A stretch of DNA of 64,000 bases from Okeanomitos corallinicola TIOX110. Its GTDB lineage: Bacteria; Cyanobacteriota; Cyanobacteriia; Cyanobacteriales; Nostocaceae. Below the pieces are notes generated by a model. It saw only the letters and a list, made by a program, of their open reading frames with translations, searched no databases and was not told the origin of the DNA. The DNA lies in assembly GCF_038050375.1 (NCBI RefSeq), contig NZ_CP150886.1, positions 3,699,318 to 3,763,317 of the forward strand, in the 5' to 3' direction. The position numbers and the translations under genes were made by a program. This document shows, in pieces, positions 26,863 to 36,513 of the stretch (the stretch's first letter is position 1; the number at the start of each line of letters is the position of its first letter).

Positions 26863-27057
26863 CTAATTGTTAAAATTTCTTGTATTTGGGTTAAGGGTAG
26901 GTTTTTGAGCTTGTTCCCAACTCTCAAACACTGTATGAAACCCACTAACAATCATAGAAGCGCCAAATGTCAATAGAGAAATATACGTAATAATCCTGAT
27001 TTTAAGTTCTATTTGCTGATTTCGCTTAACTAAGTGTTCATTTTCTGAGTTTTTCAT
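26863..27057 (-). CDS. Small single-span membrane protein (hypothetical)
   Basis: 64 residues starting MKNSENEHLVKRNQQIELKI, with one hydrophobic segment (IITYISLLTFGASMIVSGFH) and a polar C-terminus. There is no good Shine-Dalgarno sequence. Family not recognised. The charge pattern (basic N-side) fits a real membrane protein, but the ORF could be spurious. Confidence 0.45.
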   Translation of the reverse strand: MKNSENEHLVKRNQQIELKIRIITYISLLTFGASMIVSGFHTVFESWEQAQKPTLNPNTRNFNN

Positions 27058-27317
27058 AAATAAATGTGTGCTGCGGTAAATAACAATAAACAGCGGCTCG
27101 CCCCTGATAATATGAGGATACCCACAAACTGGAGCAAAGTATCAATGTCTAAGCTTTAATTCAATTAAACTGATGCAAATATTGGTAAGTATATTTGTTT
27201 TTCTTATAACTATTTTGATCAAGTAAACTGTGGCAATGGACTGTGTTTTGGTATTTCAGCAATCATCGGATCAATCAATAGTTGCGATTGTCTTGCAAAT
27301 ATCATCATCAGTGAATA

Positions 27318-28333
27318 CAGCACTTCCGGCTGTTATGAGGTACAGTAGCAGCAACTAGCAAACCAGTTTCTTAAATGTTGAGGATTTATTAAGTCGAGTG
27401 CAACTGAGATTAGCTTATCAACCATTTCTGTTGTGGTTGGAGTAAAGCTACGTAAGAAAGATTTGAGTTGTGACCACCATAATTCAATTGGATTAAAATC
27501 AGGAGAGTATGAGGATAAACAAAGAACTGAAGCACCAACAGCTTCAATCATTGACACAATTGAATCTCGTTTATGTGCGGATAAATTATCCATTACTACT
27601 ACTGCTCCCGACCATAACTGTGGCACTAAAAACTTTTCAACAAATACTTCAAAAGCGTTGCCATCCATTGAATCATTCATTGTCATTAATGCAACTACTT
27701 TTTTAATACTAATAGCTCCAATTACTGTAACCTTTGAGCCTCGATAAAAGGGTTTGACAGAGTAAGCTCTTGCTCCTAGTTGTGAGCGGGCATGAGTCCT
27801 CGTTAAGCCAAGTAGGATACCAGTTTCGTCCAGAAATACTAAATTTTCTGGCTCTATATTTTTGACCTGATCCCAATAATCTAATCTTAAATTCAGAACT
27901 CTTTCTGTTCCTGCTTGGGTACTCCGCGTTGTTTTTTTTTTACGATTTAATCCTAATTTCTGTAATGCAGAACACATTGCACTTCGACCTACCCAATTAC
28001 CAGTTTTATCTGCAAATAATTCACACAATTCTATCAATGTTGCATCCGAATTTGCTTCAACCAATTCTCTTAAATCTATGTCCGCATTTGTCAGATGACT
28101 AAATTGTGGTTTTCCTCGCTTCTTGGGTTGTAAATCTCCATCAATTTTTTGTTGTTTTACCAGCTTTTGTACTAAACTTTTTGACACAGAAAATATATTA
28201 GCTACTTTCCTGATTGATATGTTTTTTTGAATATGCGCAGCAACTATTTTTTCTCGAAGATCCACAGAGTATGATTTCATTTAAAAGCATTTGTATTTTA
28301 ATCTAGTGTACCTCATTACAGCCGGAAGTGCTG
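27318..28333 (-). mobile_element. Complete IS630-family insertion sequence
   Basis: Ends are 26-bp terminal inverted repeats, cagcacttccggctgttatg... at 27318-27343 and its reverse complement at 28308-28333, with one mismatch. It is flanked on both sides by TA (27316-27317 and 28334-28335), the target duplicated by the IS630/Tc1 superfamily. It contains one intact transposase gene, so it may be recent and active. Confidence 0.93.
27333..28280 (-). CDS. IS630-family transposase
   Basis: 315 residues. An N-terminal helix-turn-helix (SIRKVANIFSVSKSLVQKLV) is followed by a second HTH-like region and a DDE core: FLDETG (first Asp), VVVMDNLSAHK (second Asp) and YSPDFNPIELWW (Glu). It is a single frame with no programmed frameshift. 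The C-terminal codons overlap the left inverted repeat. It starts 28 bp inside the right inverted repeat. Confidence 0.95.
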   Translation of the reverse strand: MKSYSVDLREKIVAAHIQKNISIRKVANIFSVSKSLVQKLVKQQKIDGDLQPKKRGKPQFSHLTNADIDLRELVEANSDATLIELCELFADKTGNWVGRSAMCSALQKLGLNRKKKTTRSTQAGTERVLNLRLDYWDQVKNIEPENLVFLDETGILLGLTRTHARSQLGARAYSVKPFYRGSKVTVIGAISIKKVVALMTMNDSMDGNAFEVFVEKFLVPQLWSGAVVVMDNLSAHKRDSIVSMIEAVGASVLCLSSYSPDFNPIELWWSQLKSFLRSFTPTTTEMVDKLISVALDLINPQHLRNWFASCCYCTS

Positions 28334-28634
28334 TAACCTCAAAAATAGTCATGGAACTGGGAAGAAATATTGCTCATTTTTTGATTTTTATGCTATTGTT
28401 AGTTACTGAATGAAAATTCAAATACTAAAACTGACTTTCCTGTAGTTTTTGTGGTAGGGATTACCGAACATATATAAGTTCACCACTAACTGACAAGGGT
28501 AAAATATGGTAAACTAAGAAAGTTAAGACTAGCTTTACCAACTATAAAGACCTACGCACCAGTAATAATTACCAGCCGGAAAGCAGTTTTAATCAAGCAT
28601 TTACTCAAATAAAATCTGAACTACATACATATTT
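28334..28634. other. Intergenic region right of the IS
   Basis: AT-rich with no recognised feature apart from the IS flank and the presumed promoter of the DUF4327 gene. A short frame interrupted by the IS may end here (28409). Confidence 0.5.
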
Positions 28635-28853
28635 ATGACTCAACAAGTGATTCACCCCATGGTGAAATTGCAACGTAATATGCAATCACTCGTAGAATCC
28701 GACATTATTAAGACTACGGATAGCATCTGGAAAATTGCCTTACTCTATGGCGATGATTGGCAGCATTGGAAACGGGAACTACTAGATTTTGGTTTTAGTA
28801 TGCAAGACCCCATTGGCGATTTATTAGCGGTAGAAACTTGGGACGAAGATTAG
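28635..28853 (+). CDS. DUF4327 family small protein
   Basis: 72 residues, MTQQVIHPMVKLQRNMQSLV at the start, with SIWKIALLYGDDWQHWKREL and the acidic end LLAVETWDED. This is the compact cyanobacterial DUF4327 family. There is no signal or membrane segment, and function is unknown. It stands alone on the plus strand between the IS and the convergent kinase gene. Confidence 0.92.
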   Translation: MTQQVIHPMVKLQRNMQSLVESDIIKTTDSIWKIALLYGDDWQHWKRELLDFGFSMQDPIGDLLAVETWDED

Positions 28854-29104
28854 AAATAATGGGAAGTGGGAAGATGGATCACTCTATTAACCATTTCCCA
28901 TTTTCGATTACTACTTTTCAAGGCACTTTTCCAGGCATTGAATAATGACTCAAGCCTGATCAAAAACCTGGTAAATAACTTTTGAAGAGTTTATTCAAGG
29001 GAAACCAGAGTATGGTTTTTATGAATTTCATGATGGGGAAACGCAATGAACAGATAGTTGCCCCTATTTTTCCAGAATTAAAATTCACTGCTGATCAGAT
29101 TCTG

Positions 29105-30349
29105 TTAGCTAGGGACAGACATTAAAGCCTTAGCTAATTCCTTAGCAGTTTGAAAGCGATCCCGTGGTAAGGGTTCGGTAACACGTTCAATAACTTCCCG
29201 TAGTTGGGGAGTAATGGTAGGTACATTTTTTAGTTCAAAACAAAAACCTTTTCCCCTTTGACGGAGAAATTTTAAAGGATTTTCCCCAGTTAATAAAAAT
29301 ATTACTGTCGGACCGATTGCATATAAATCTGATTGTGTTAGGGGTTGTCCTCTTTCTTGTTCAGGAGCGCAATAACCCTCTGCACCTATTCTAGTTCCTG
29401 GTGCTGTCCCTGTTTCTTTTACCGCACCAAAATCTAAAACTACAACCTGGTTATTAGCATTTCTCACCATTAAATTAGCTGGTTTAATATCTCTGTGAAT
29501 TAGTGGTTGTTCTTGATTGTGTAGGTAATCTAAAATATCACAGGTTTGAATCATCCAAGCGATCGCCTGATGGGGTGTAACTGGTCCAGTTTGATGTATC
29601 CTTTTCTCTAAATCCTGACCGTGAATTAACTCCATAGCCAAGTATTTTTTACCATCCTCTACAAAGAAATCATAATACTGAGGAATTCCCGGATCATCAA
29701 GAGATTTTAGGGTATTGGCTTCTCTTTCAAATAATTCCCGTGCTTTGGCAATTTTTGCCATGTCGGCATTCATTTGCTTGAGAACTAACAGTTGCGGTAC
29801 TCCTGTACTCTCACCCGTGGCATCCCAAGCTAAATAAGTAGTACCCATACCACCCTGTCCTATAGTGCGTAGGATTTGATAGTGACGAATGCGCTTGAGG
29901 ACAGTAATAGGTTGGCCGCAGTGAATACAGAAAATATTGTTAGGTGAGTTACCTTCATGTTGACAACGAGAAGAAGAAACCTGTTCAGTTTCCTGGGGTG
30001 CGGGTGTCCAAGGAGAAACTGTTGGTTCTGGAAGATCCTGAATTTGAAATTTGAGTATGGGACCACCTTGTGCCAATTGCAGCAAGGAGTTATCAGAAAT
30101 TGTACTTTTACTAATCAGAGTACCGTTCAGAAAAGTACCGTTTGTACCTTGGCTGATAACCTGCCAAGCATCACCATTATTCCCATTTGTTAGCTGCTTG
30201 AGTTCCAGATGATACCGAGAAACTAAACTGTCATTTAAAACCACGTGATTATCAACCGCGCGGCCGATGCGAATCACGGTAGACATTTCAAAACACCACT
30301 GTTTTACGGGTGTTTTATAATGCTGGTCTAATAAGGTCAGAGTAACCAC
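29105..30349 (-). CDS. FHA domain-containing Ser/Thr protein kinase
   Basis: 414 residues. An FHA phosphothreonine-binding domain occupies about 1-105 (IRIGRAVDNHVVLNDSLVSR; GTNGTFLNG). A short zinc-ribbon-like Cys segment follows (CQHEGNSPNNIFCIHCGQP). The kinase is at about 155-410: GQGGMGTTYLA, VLKQM lysine, HRDIKPANLM (H285, D287), DFGAVKE and a shortened activation loop ending CAPEQ. Catalytic residues are intact. It lies 23 bp downstream of the PP2C gene in the same direction, so the two are likely co-transcribed and may act on shared targets. Confidence 0.94.
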   Translation of the reverse strand: MVTLTLLDQHYKTPVKQWCFEMSTVIRIGRAVDNHVVLNDSLVSRYHLELKQLTNGNNGDAWQVISQGTNGTFLNGTLISKSTISDNSLLQLAQGGPILKFQIQDLPEPTVSPWTPAPQETEQVSSSRCQHEGNSPNNIFCIHCGQPITVLKRIRHYQILRTIGQGGMGTTYLAWDATGESTGVPQLLVLKQMNADMAKIAKARELFEREANTLKSLDDPGIPQYYDFFVEDGKKYLAMELIHGQDLEKRIHQTGPVTPHQAIAWMIQTCDILDYLHNQEQPLIHRDIKPANLMVRNANNQVVVLDFGAVKETGTAPGTRIGAEGYCAPEQERGQPLTQSDLYAIGPTVIFLLTGENPLKFLRQRGKGFCFELKNVPTITPQLREVIERVTEPLPRDRFQTAKELAKALMSVPS

Positions 30350-30372
30350 GAGAAAGCCTAATAATTAAGAGT

Positions 30373-32304
30373 TTATTGCCAACTTTGCTGATCAGGAGAA
30401 ACCTTGAGTCGAATTAGTATACCTGTAATGTTATCGTGGCCGTTTTGTTCGTTTGCTAAATCAATCAAATCACTTAGACCTAATTCCAGATTTGAACTAG
30501 AACTTAGTAAAGGTGCTAAATGAGTTTGGTAATTATTTTCTACTACATCATTATCTGATAAACCGTCCGACGCTAACAACAATACAGTATCTTCTCGAAT
30601 CTCGAAAAAATCTACATCTGGATGGACGAAGTTTACATCCCTTGGCCCTAGTGCTTGGGTGAGTTGGTAGGCATCTGGGCGGGAATAAGCAATACTTGGT
30701 TCTACACCTTTGGAAATTTCCCGTTGACCAACTTCGTGATCTACAGTCATTTGTTGTAGTCCGCCTTTGCGTGTAAAGCGATAAAGACGACTATCTCCTA
30801 CATGAGTGACAGCTAATTTGGTATTTTGTACCAGTAACATTACCAAAGTAGTACCCATGCGTCCAACACCAGAACGCAGTCCTTGCTGGTTAAGATCATA
30901 AATAGCTTGGTTGGCTAGAAAAACCCCGCTTTTGATGGTGTCTGCTGTGGGTAGTTCCTCATCAGTCCAGTTTGCTTGAAAGTATTGTCTGAGGGTATTT
31001 ACAGCTAGTTCGCTGGCGACTTCTCCCCCTGCATGACCCCCCATCCCATCACAGAGAATATACAAACCTTTTGCTTGTACATTGCGATTTCTGGGTAGTT
31101 CTAATTTCTGCTGGCTGTTTTCAATGCCAAAATAGTCTTCATTGTGATCACGTTGTCTACCAACGTCTGTACGTCCTGCATCTTCTAAACTCCTTAATTT
31201 CATTGAGAGGATGATAGTGGGTGCGTCTTCGTTTTTTTCGCTGGTTTCCCAATCGTCATCTTGTAATCGAGTTGGGGAAGAAGTATCTTGCATTTGTGTG
31301 GAATTGTTAGTTTGAGCTGCTGGTTGTATTTCTGTGGCAATTTCTTCTAGACGCGATCGCAATTCTTCTAAGGTATTGATTTTACCAACTTCTAAATCAC
31401 CTAACATCTGCACAATAGAGCCTAGTTCAGTACGTTGAGACTGTTTGCATAGACTGTACCATACTCGCCCTAAATCCTTGATTGTTAAAGGGTTACCTGC
31501 ATTTTCTGTATCTATGGGCAAATTATCGGTGGATGTTGCTGTATGTAACCTTTTTAAACCCAGGGTTTGGTCTTCATCTAAACAAAGGTTTGATAGATCC
31601 AATAAACTATGACGGCAATTCACCTTTCCTAGTATTATCCATAGTTGGATCATTTGATAACACCAGTGTAGCCGCTGTAGTGGATGAGTATTATGATCTT
31701 GCCATCCATCTAGTAGCAATTGCCAGTTAGACCGATCTTCAAGTAAAACAAATTGTATATTATCTTGCTGCCAAGCATCGTGTATTTCTGGAATTATTGA
31801 GGGTGATTCTCTTTGCAATAATACGTAAGCTTGAGCTAAACTAGGTATGCCAATTACACTTAATGATGGGATCACTAAGTCCTGGGGTTGATTTTCCAGC
31901 ATGGCTTCAATTGGCGAAATGTGAAAGGGTTGGCAATCTAAAACCCTAACTATGATTTGAGTATTACCAGGGATATTTTCTCGACTAAGTAAGGATTCTA
32001 GAAATTGATAGCGTTTTCCTCGGTCTAGAAATGAGCCTACATTTAGTTGTGTAAGGTAATCCTGGGCTGCTGTATTTTGTAATAGTTTTTCGTCTTCAAC
32101 CTGTGCAGTAGTAGATGTTGTTTGGGTAATTATTGCTAACCAAGTTTTGCCGCTTTCTGTACCACACTCTTGGCAGTATCGAGTGTTAAAAGGAACATCA
32201 GCACCACATTTTGAACAGGTTTTGTTAGTTAAGGATGTACCACAACTTTGACAAAACTTGTTATCGTTGGGGTTTTCAAATTTGCAATGAGGGCAAATTA
32301 GCAT
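30373..32304 (-). CDS. PP2C-type Ser/Thr phosphatase with N-terminal double zinc ribbon
   Basis: 643 residues. Two zinc ribbons open the protein (CPHCKFENPNDNKFCQSCGT; CSKCGADVPFNTRYCQECGT). A middle region of about 75-320 looks like a degenerate protein-kinase-related domain with no HRD or DFG motif. From about 385 there is a complete PP2C domain: RTDVGRQRDHNEDYFG, LCDGMGGHAGGEVAS, THVGDSRLYR, LLLASDGLSD and GHDNITGILI, with all metal-binding Asp residues. It would dephosphorylate Ser/Thr residues. The adjacent FHA-kinase gene (23 bp) suggests an antagonistic pair. Confidence 0.93.
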   Translation of the reverse strand: MLICPHCKFENPNDNKFCQSCGTSLTNKTCSKCGADVPFNTRYCQECGTESGKTWLAIITQTTSTTAQVEDEKLLQNTAAQDYLTQLNVGSFLDRGKRYQFLESLLSRENIPGNTQIIVRVLDCQPFHISPIEAMLENQPQDLVIPSLSVIGIPSLAQAYVLLQRESPSIIPEIHDAWQQDNIQFVLLEDRSNWQLLLDGWQDHNTHPLQRLHWCYQMIQLWIILGKVNCRHSLLDLSNLCLDEDQTLGLKRLHTATSTDNLPIDTENAGNPLTIKDLGRVWYSLCKQSQRTELGSIVQMLGDLEVGKINTLEELRSRLEEIATEIQPAAQTNNSTQMQDTSSPTRLQDDDWETSEKNEDAPTIILSMKLRSLEDAGRTDVGRQRDHNEDYFGIENSQQKLELPRNRNVQAKGLYILCDGMGGHAGGEVASELAVNTLRQYFQANWTDEELPTADTIKSGVFLANQAIYDLNQQGLRSGVGRMGTTLVMLLVQNTKLAVTHVGDSRLYRFTRKGGLQQMTVDHEVGQREISKGVEPSIAYSRPDAYQLTQALGPRDVNFVHPDVDFFEIREDTVLLLASDGLSDNDVVENNYQTHLAPLLSSSSNLELGLSDLIDLANEQNGHDNITGILIRLKVSPDQQSWQ

Positions 32305-32739
32305 AGTAGAAATTCCTTGACTTTGCTTCTAAGATGCTTCTAGCCACTACAATTCCCAGTGTTACTATTAGCAACTTCTGATGAAGGTGGATAGATAATA
32401 GATTGTATATTCATCAGAGAATATGGGTAACAGACAAATTGTAATTGGTAATGGAGAAAAATTATTCTCTCAAACTTTGAAATATGACCAGAAAGCTGTA
32501 ATTTTTACTCATAAAATACAATAAATACAATAAATCAGTAGTGTGGACTGGATGGAGCAGGAGTTGAGGAAGAAAAACTAATTTTATCCCATACAACCTG
32601 ACAATGATAGAAGTTAATACACAATGTATGAAATAACTAACGACAGAGGACGCATAGAAGATATGTTTCTGAGTTCTCGTTGATGAAAACTGGCACTCAT
32701 AAAACTTTAAACCTGTATAACCTGATCAATTCCGGAGTT
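32305..32739. other. Intergenic region, nothing recognised
   Basis: This 435-bp AT-rich gap precedes the PP2C gene start on one side and follows the pseudouridine synthase gene start on the other. No ORF with a ribosome binding site, repeat or strong hairpin was seen. It should contain the promoter of the PP2C-kinase pair. Confidence 0.4.
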
Positions 32740-33321
32740 TTAGATTTTTTTTAAATCTTTGATCTCTGAGGAGGTGAGGGTTCGCCATTCTCCTAAAGGT
32801 AAACCGTTTAATTTTAGGTGGGCTATACTTACCCTAATTAAGCGTAGAGTGGGGAAACCTACAGCGGCTGTCATGCGGCGTACTTGACGGTTTTTACCTT
32901 CGGTGAGGGTCATTTCTAGCCAAGCTGTGGGGATGTTTTTTCTATATCTAATGGGGGGTTGGCGATCGCTAACGGTGGGTTCTTCTAAAAATAGCTTAAC
33001 TTGAGCAGGACGAGTCCGATAATCTTTAATTTCTATCCCTGTGCATAATTTATTAATGGCTTCTGTATCAGGAATCCGTTCTACTTGTACCCAGTAGGTG
33101 CGTTTATGGCCGAACCGAGGGTTGGCAAGAAGATGTTGCAATTTACCATCGTTGGTTAATAACATTAAGCCTTCGCTATCCCAGTCTAAGCGTCCTACGG
33201 GATAGATATCAGGGATGTCAATATATTCTTTGAGGGTAATGTGTTTAGGCGACTCCTGGGTAAATTGGCTTAAAACACCATAGGGTTTATGAAAGATTAT
33301 ATATTTAAAGTTATTGGGCAT
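32740..33321 (-). CDS. 23S rRNA pseudouridine synthase, RluE/RsuA family
   Basis: 193 residues. It isomerises a specific uridine in rRNA. The catalytic motif [17 protein letters not shown] is at about 43-59 with the conserved Asp, and the family motif [20 protein letters not shown] is in the C-terminal half. There is no N-terminal S4 domain, and the short length (about 190) is typical of the RluE subgroup, which modifies helix 89 of 23S rRNA in E. coli. The start [20 protein letters not shown] fits the subgroup. Confidence 0.93.
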   Translation of the reverse strand: MPNNFKYIIFHKPYGVLSQFTQESPKHITLKEYIDIPDIYPVGRLDWDSEGLMLLTNDGKLQHLLANPRFGHKRTYWVQVERIPDTEAINKLCTGIEIKDYRTRPAQVKLFLEEPTVSDRQPPIRYRKNIPTAWLEMTLTEGKNRQVRRMTAAVGFPTLRLIRVSIAHLKLNGLPLGEWRTLTSSEIKDLKKI

Positions 33322-33491
33322 TGAGTATTTTCGGCTCTTGCATTATTTTTATGGTATAAACTAAAATGACTAAAGTTTAATACCTAGAATTTATATTTAT
33401 TAAATCCCAGACTCCAATGCCTATAAAGGCCTAGAAGATTTTAAATATATTGAATTGATGGAATTAGTTAACATTTTCGATCCCAAAAAAA

Positions 33492-34901
33492 TTACTCAAG
33501 TTCTCTGTTAACAGCTTCAATAGGAATTTTAATAATAAATTCAGAACCTTTTCCTATATGAGATACACAATAAATTTGTCCACAATGTTTTTCTACTATA
33601 ATTTGATGACTAATTGACAAACCTAAACCCGTTCCTTTACCTACTGGTTTAGTAGTAAAGAAAGGATCAAACAGTCGTGTTTGTACATTTTCTGGTATTC
33701 CCATACCATTATCAGATATACGCACTATCACATGATTATCATCACTTACCTCACTATGAATACGAATGATTAAATCTTTTTGCAAAGATGAAGATGATTT
33801 ATTTTTATCATGATTACAAGTTGATAATTTATAACTTTCTGATAGAGCATCAATAGCATTGGCAATGATATTCATAAATACTTGATTAAGTTGCCCTGCA
33901 TAACACTCTACTAATGGCAATTTACCATATTCTTTAATTACTTGAACTTCTGGACGATCAGGTCTAGCTTTTAAGTTGTGTTGTAAAATAATTAATGTAT
34001 TTTCAATGCCTTCATGAATATCTACAAATTTTAAGTGTGCTTGGTCTAGTCTAGAAAAATTACGTAAAGATAAAACAATTTCATTAATTCTCGTAGCACC
34101 AACTTTCATGGAAGATAATAATTTCGGTAAGTCTTCCATAATAAATGATATTTCAATTCCTCTCTTCTTGGCTTCTATTGCTACATCATCATAAGACTTT
34201 CCTTTTTGACAACATTCAAGAATGTACATTAGGTCTTCTACATAATCAATGGCATAGGTGATGTTACCATAAATAAAATTGATAGGATTATTGATTTCAT
34301 GGGCAATACCTGCTACCAATTGCCCTAAGGCAATCATTTTCTCATTTTGTAATAATCGAGTGTAGTTTTGTTGCAGATCACGAAAATCTGCCCTGGCCAT
34401 CCGCACTCGTTCTTTTTCTTTTTTTAGTCTATCAATTGTGAGGATGTGAATTTGAGAATATGCTAATAGTAATTGATGAAAATCTAGTAAACCATATTGG
34501 GAAGACTCATCTATGATTACTATTGGTTCATAAACAAGTTTAGGCGATCGCCCCAAAGCCATTTGAGTTGCATCTACAATTGGTGTATCTTCAGATAAAA
34601 TAGATATCTCAGGTAGCAAAAAATTATATAAATATTCAACAGGCCGACCAGCAAACAAACCCAAACCATAAGGACGACTCATTTGTTCAAAAAATAGCCG
34701 TCGGGAAATCATGCCTACACATAGCTTATCTTTAGTTAAGATAATACCTGGCAGCAAGGGATTTTGCTCAAAAATTATAGATAATTCACTTCCTGGGTGA
34801 TCTAATTCTAGATAAACAGTCCAAACTGGTAATTCTTGCAAAGTTGATCCTGACTTTAGATTCAACTGGTCAGCACTTTTCATGCTATGCACAGCAAGCA
34901 T
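33492..34901 (-). CDS. Soluble sensor histidine kinase with N-terminal CBS-like region
   Basis: 469 residues and no transmembrane segment. The N-terminal about 150 residues look like a CBS-pair-type sensing region (CVGMISRRLFFEQMSRPYGL; PIVIIDESSQYGLLDFHQLL). A coiled coil to about 190 leads into the phosphoacceptor segment LGQLVAGIAHEINNPINFIY (His201). The ATPase domain has an N box (NQVFMNIIANAIDAL), G1 DNGMGIP, FDPFFTTKPVGKGTGLGLS and a G2-containing end. All kinase residues are present. No response regulator gene is adjacent, so its partner is unknown. Confidence 0.92.
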   Translation of the reverse strand: MLAVHSMKSADQLNLKSGSTLQELPVWTVYLELDHPGSELSIIFEQNPLLPGIILTKDKLCVGMISRRLFFEQMSRPYGLGLFAGRPVEYLYNFLLPEISILSEDTPIVDATQMALGRSPKLVYEPIVIIDESSQYGLLDFHQLLLAYSQIHILTIDRLKKEKERVRMARADFRDLQQNYTRLLQNEKMIALGQLVAGIAHEINNPINFIYGNITYAIDYVEDLMYILECCQKGKSYDDVAIEAKKRGIEISFIMEDLPKLLSSMKVGATRINEIVLSLRNFSRLDQAHLKFVDIHEGIENTLIILQHNLKARPDRPEVQVIKEYGKLPLVECYAGQLNQVFMNIIANAIDALSESYKLSTCNHDKNKSSSSLQKDLIIRIHSEVSDDNHVIVRISDNGMGIPENVQTRLFDPFFTTKPVGKGTGLGLSISHQIIVEKHCGQIYCVSHIGKGSEFIIKIPIEAVNRELE

Positions 34902-35397
34902 CTTAAATAATCCTTAATATTTATGTGAGGTTGACAATCTCTAAAATTGCTATCACCTAATTTCCAAAAATAAGTTATGTCGCTGAGTAAAATCATACTT
35001 TTAGCTTTTTAACCGAATTCGTACTAACTCATTTAATTAGGCGATTGCGTACTCAATCCTGCACCCATACTATACTTTCGATGATATACTCATCAAAGTA
35101 TAGAAAGTATAGATTTATCTCATAATCCTGGGATAAATAGAACCTTATCATCTTTGTATTAAATAAAAGTTAAGAAAAAACCATAATATTTATGGAAATT
35201 TATGGAAATTCTGTAAATGCCAAAAATATTTCTGATTTATTTGTTCGGTAATTTTGACAACCAATTACCAATAAATTGTACAACTACAGCTAAAATCAGA
35301 AATATAAATAAATAGCGATCGCTAAAATCAGCAATCCATCCTCATAAACACCAAAATATCCACATCACCCCATAATTGCCCAAAATTCGTTCACACT
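34902..35397. other. Intergenic region between divergent histidine kinase and prfB
   Basis: 496 bp. It contains promoters for both divergent genes and a nested palindrome at 35070-35112. It also has a tandem atttatggaa duplication (35190-35209) and an aaataaatagcgatcgctaaaatc HIP1 site. No ORF is supported. Confidence 0.5.
35070..35112. promoter_or_regulatory. Nested palindrome, possible operator
   Basis: The outer arms ctatactttc (35070-35079) and gaaagtatag (35103-35112) are perfectly complementary. An inner stem gatga/tcatc (35080-35084/35090-35094) surrounds tatac. The octamer ATACTTT(C/G) appears three times. It is about 170 bp from the histidine kinase start and about 290 bp from prfB. 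Confidence 0.45.
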
Positions 35398-36511
35398 ATG
35401 GAAGTCCTAGAAATCAAAAGGGAAATCGAAACGTTGTCTAGCCGCCTGGGTAAAACCCAGGACTATCTTTGACCTACCTGCACTCAAAGCCAAAATTCAT
35501 GACCTGGAACAAATATCAGCCCAGCCAGAATTTTGGGACGACCAAACCCAAGCACAACAAACACTTCAGGAACTCAACGACCTCAAAGCCCACTTAAATC
35601 AATATCATCAGTGGCAGACAAATATAGAAGATACAAAAGCAGTCGTTGAACTATTAGAACTAGAAAGCGACGAAGCATTACTGCAAGAGGCAGAAGCTAC
35701 CATCAGCAAACTCAGCCGCGACCTCGACCAATGGGAACTACAGCAATTACTTTCTGGCACTTACGACAACCAAGGCGCAGTTTTAACCATTAATGCAGGT
35801 GCAGGTGGTACAGATGCTCAAGACTGGGCATTTATGCTCATGCGGATGTACACCAGGTGGGCAGAAGATCACGGTTACAAAGTTACATTAGCCGAAGAAT
35901 CAGAAGGAGACGAAGCGGGTATTAAATCAGCCACCTTAGAAATTACCGGACGTTACGCCTACGGTTACTTACGTTCTGAAACAGGTACTCATCGCCTAGT
36001 CAGAATTTCTCCCTTCAACGCCAACGGTAAACGCCAAACCAGTTTTGCCGGGGTGGAAGTAATGCCCCAAATAGACAATAGCGTCAAGTTAGAAATTCCA
36101 GAGAAAGATTTAGAAATCACCACCACCCGTTCTGGTGGTAAAGGTGGGCAAAACGTCAACAAAGTAGAAACAGCCGTGCGGATAGTTCACCTGCCCACAG
36201 GTTTAGCAGTACGTTGTACCGAAGAACGTTCCCAATTACAAAACAAAGAAAAGGCATTAGCCCGTCTCAAAGCCAAATTATTAGTCATTGCCCAAGAACA
36301 AAAGGCTAAAGAAATCGCCGAAATTCGCGGTGATATGGTGGAAGCATCCTGGGGAAACCAAATCCGTAACTACGTTTTTCATCCCTACCAAATGGTGAAA
36401 GACCTACGGACAAATACAGAAACAACCGCCATTGGTGATGTCATGGACGGTGATTTAGATGCTTTCATCCAATCCTATCTCCGTCAAGAAAATCAATTAG
36501 TAGATAGTTAG
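35398..36511 (+). CDS. prfB: Peptide chain release factor 2 (RF2), expressed by programmed +1 frameshift
   Basis: RF2 recognises UGA/UAA. The first frame starts at ATG 35398 ([18 protein letters not shown]...) and meets an in-frame TGA at 35470 after 24 codons. Reading continues in the +1 frame from GAC at 35471 to the stop at 36511, giving about 370 residues, normal for RF2. The slip site TATCTTTGAC is the one used in bacterial prfB autoregulation. The rest contains the RF2 recognition tripeptide in RISPFNANG and the catalytic [14 protein letters not shown]. It is therefore not a pseudogene. DUF3285, ybeY, dgkA and a trpG-like gene follow on the same strand. Confidence 0.96.
35461..35474 (+). 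promoter_or_regulatory. Programmed +1 ribosomal frameshift site of prfB
   Basis: GAC TAT CTT TGA C: the ribosome slips from CTT to TTT at the poorly terminated TGA, which RF2 itself reads, so low RF2 raises frameshifting. An AGG (35459-35461) lies upstream as a weak counterpart of the Shine-Dalgarno-like stimulator. Confidence 0.93.
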
Positions 36512-36513
36512 AT

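Noticed and set aside
27433-27747. Plus-strand ORFs inside the IS
   Set aside because: They are antisense to the intact transposase and lack independent support.
35398-35472. prfB as a pseudogene with an early stop
   Set aside because: The early TGA is in the known RF2 slip context TATCTTTGAC and the +1 frame gives a complete RF2.
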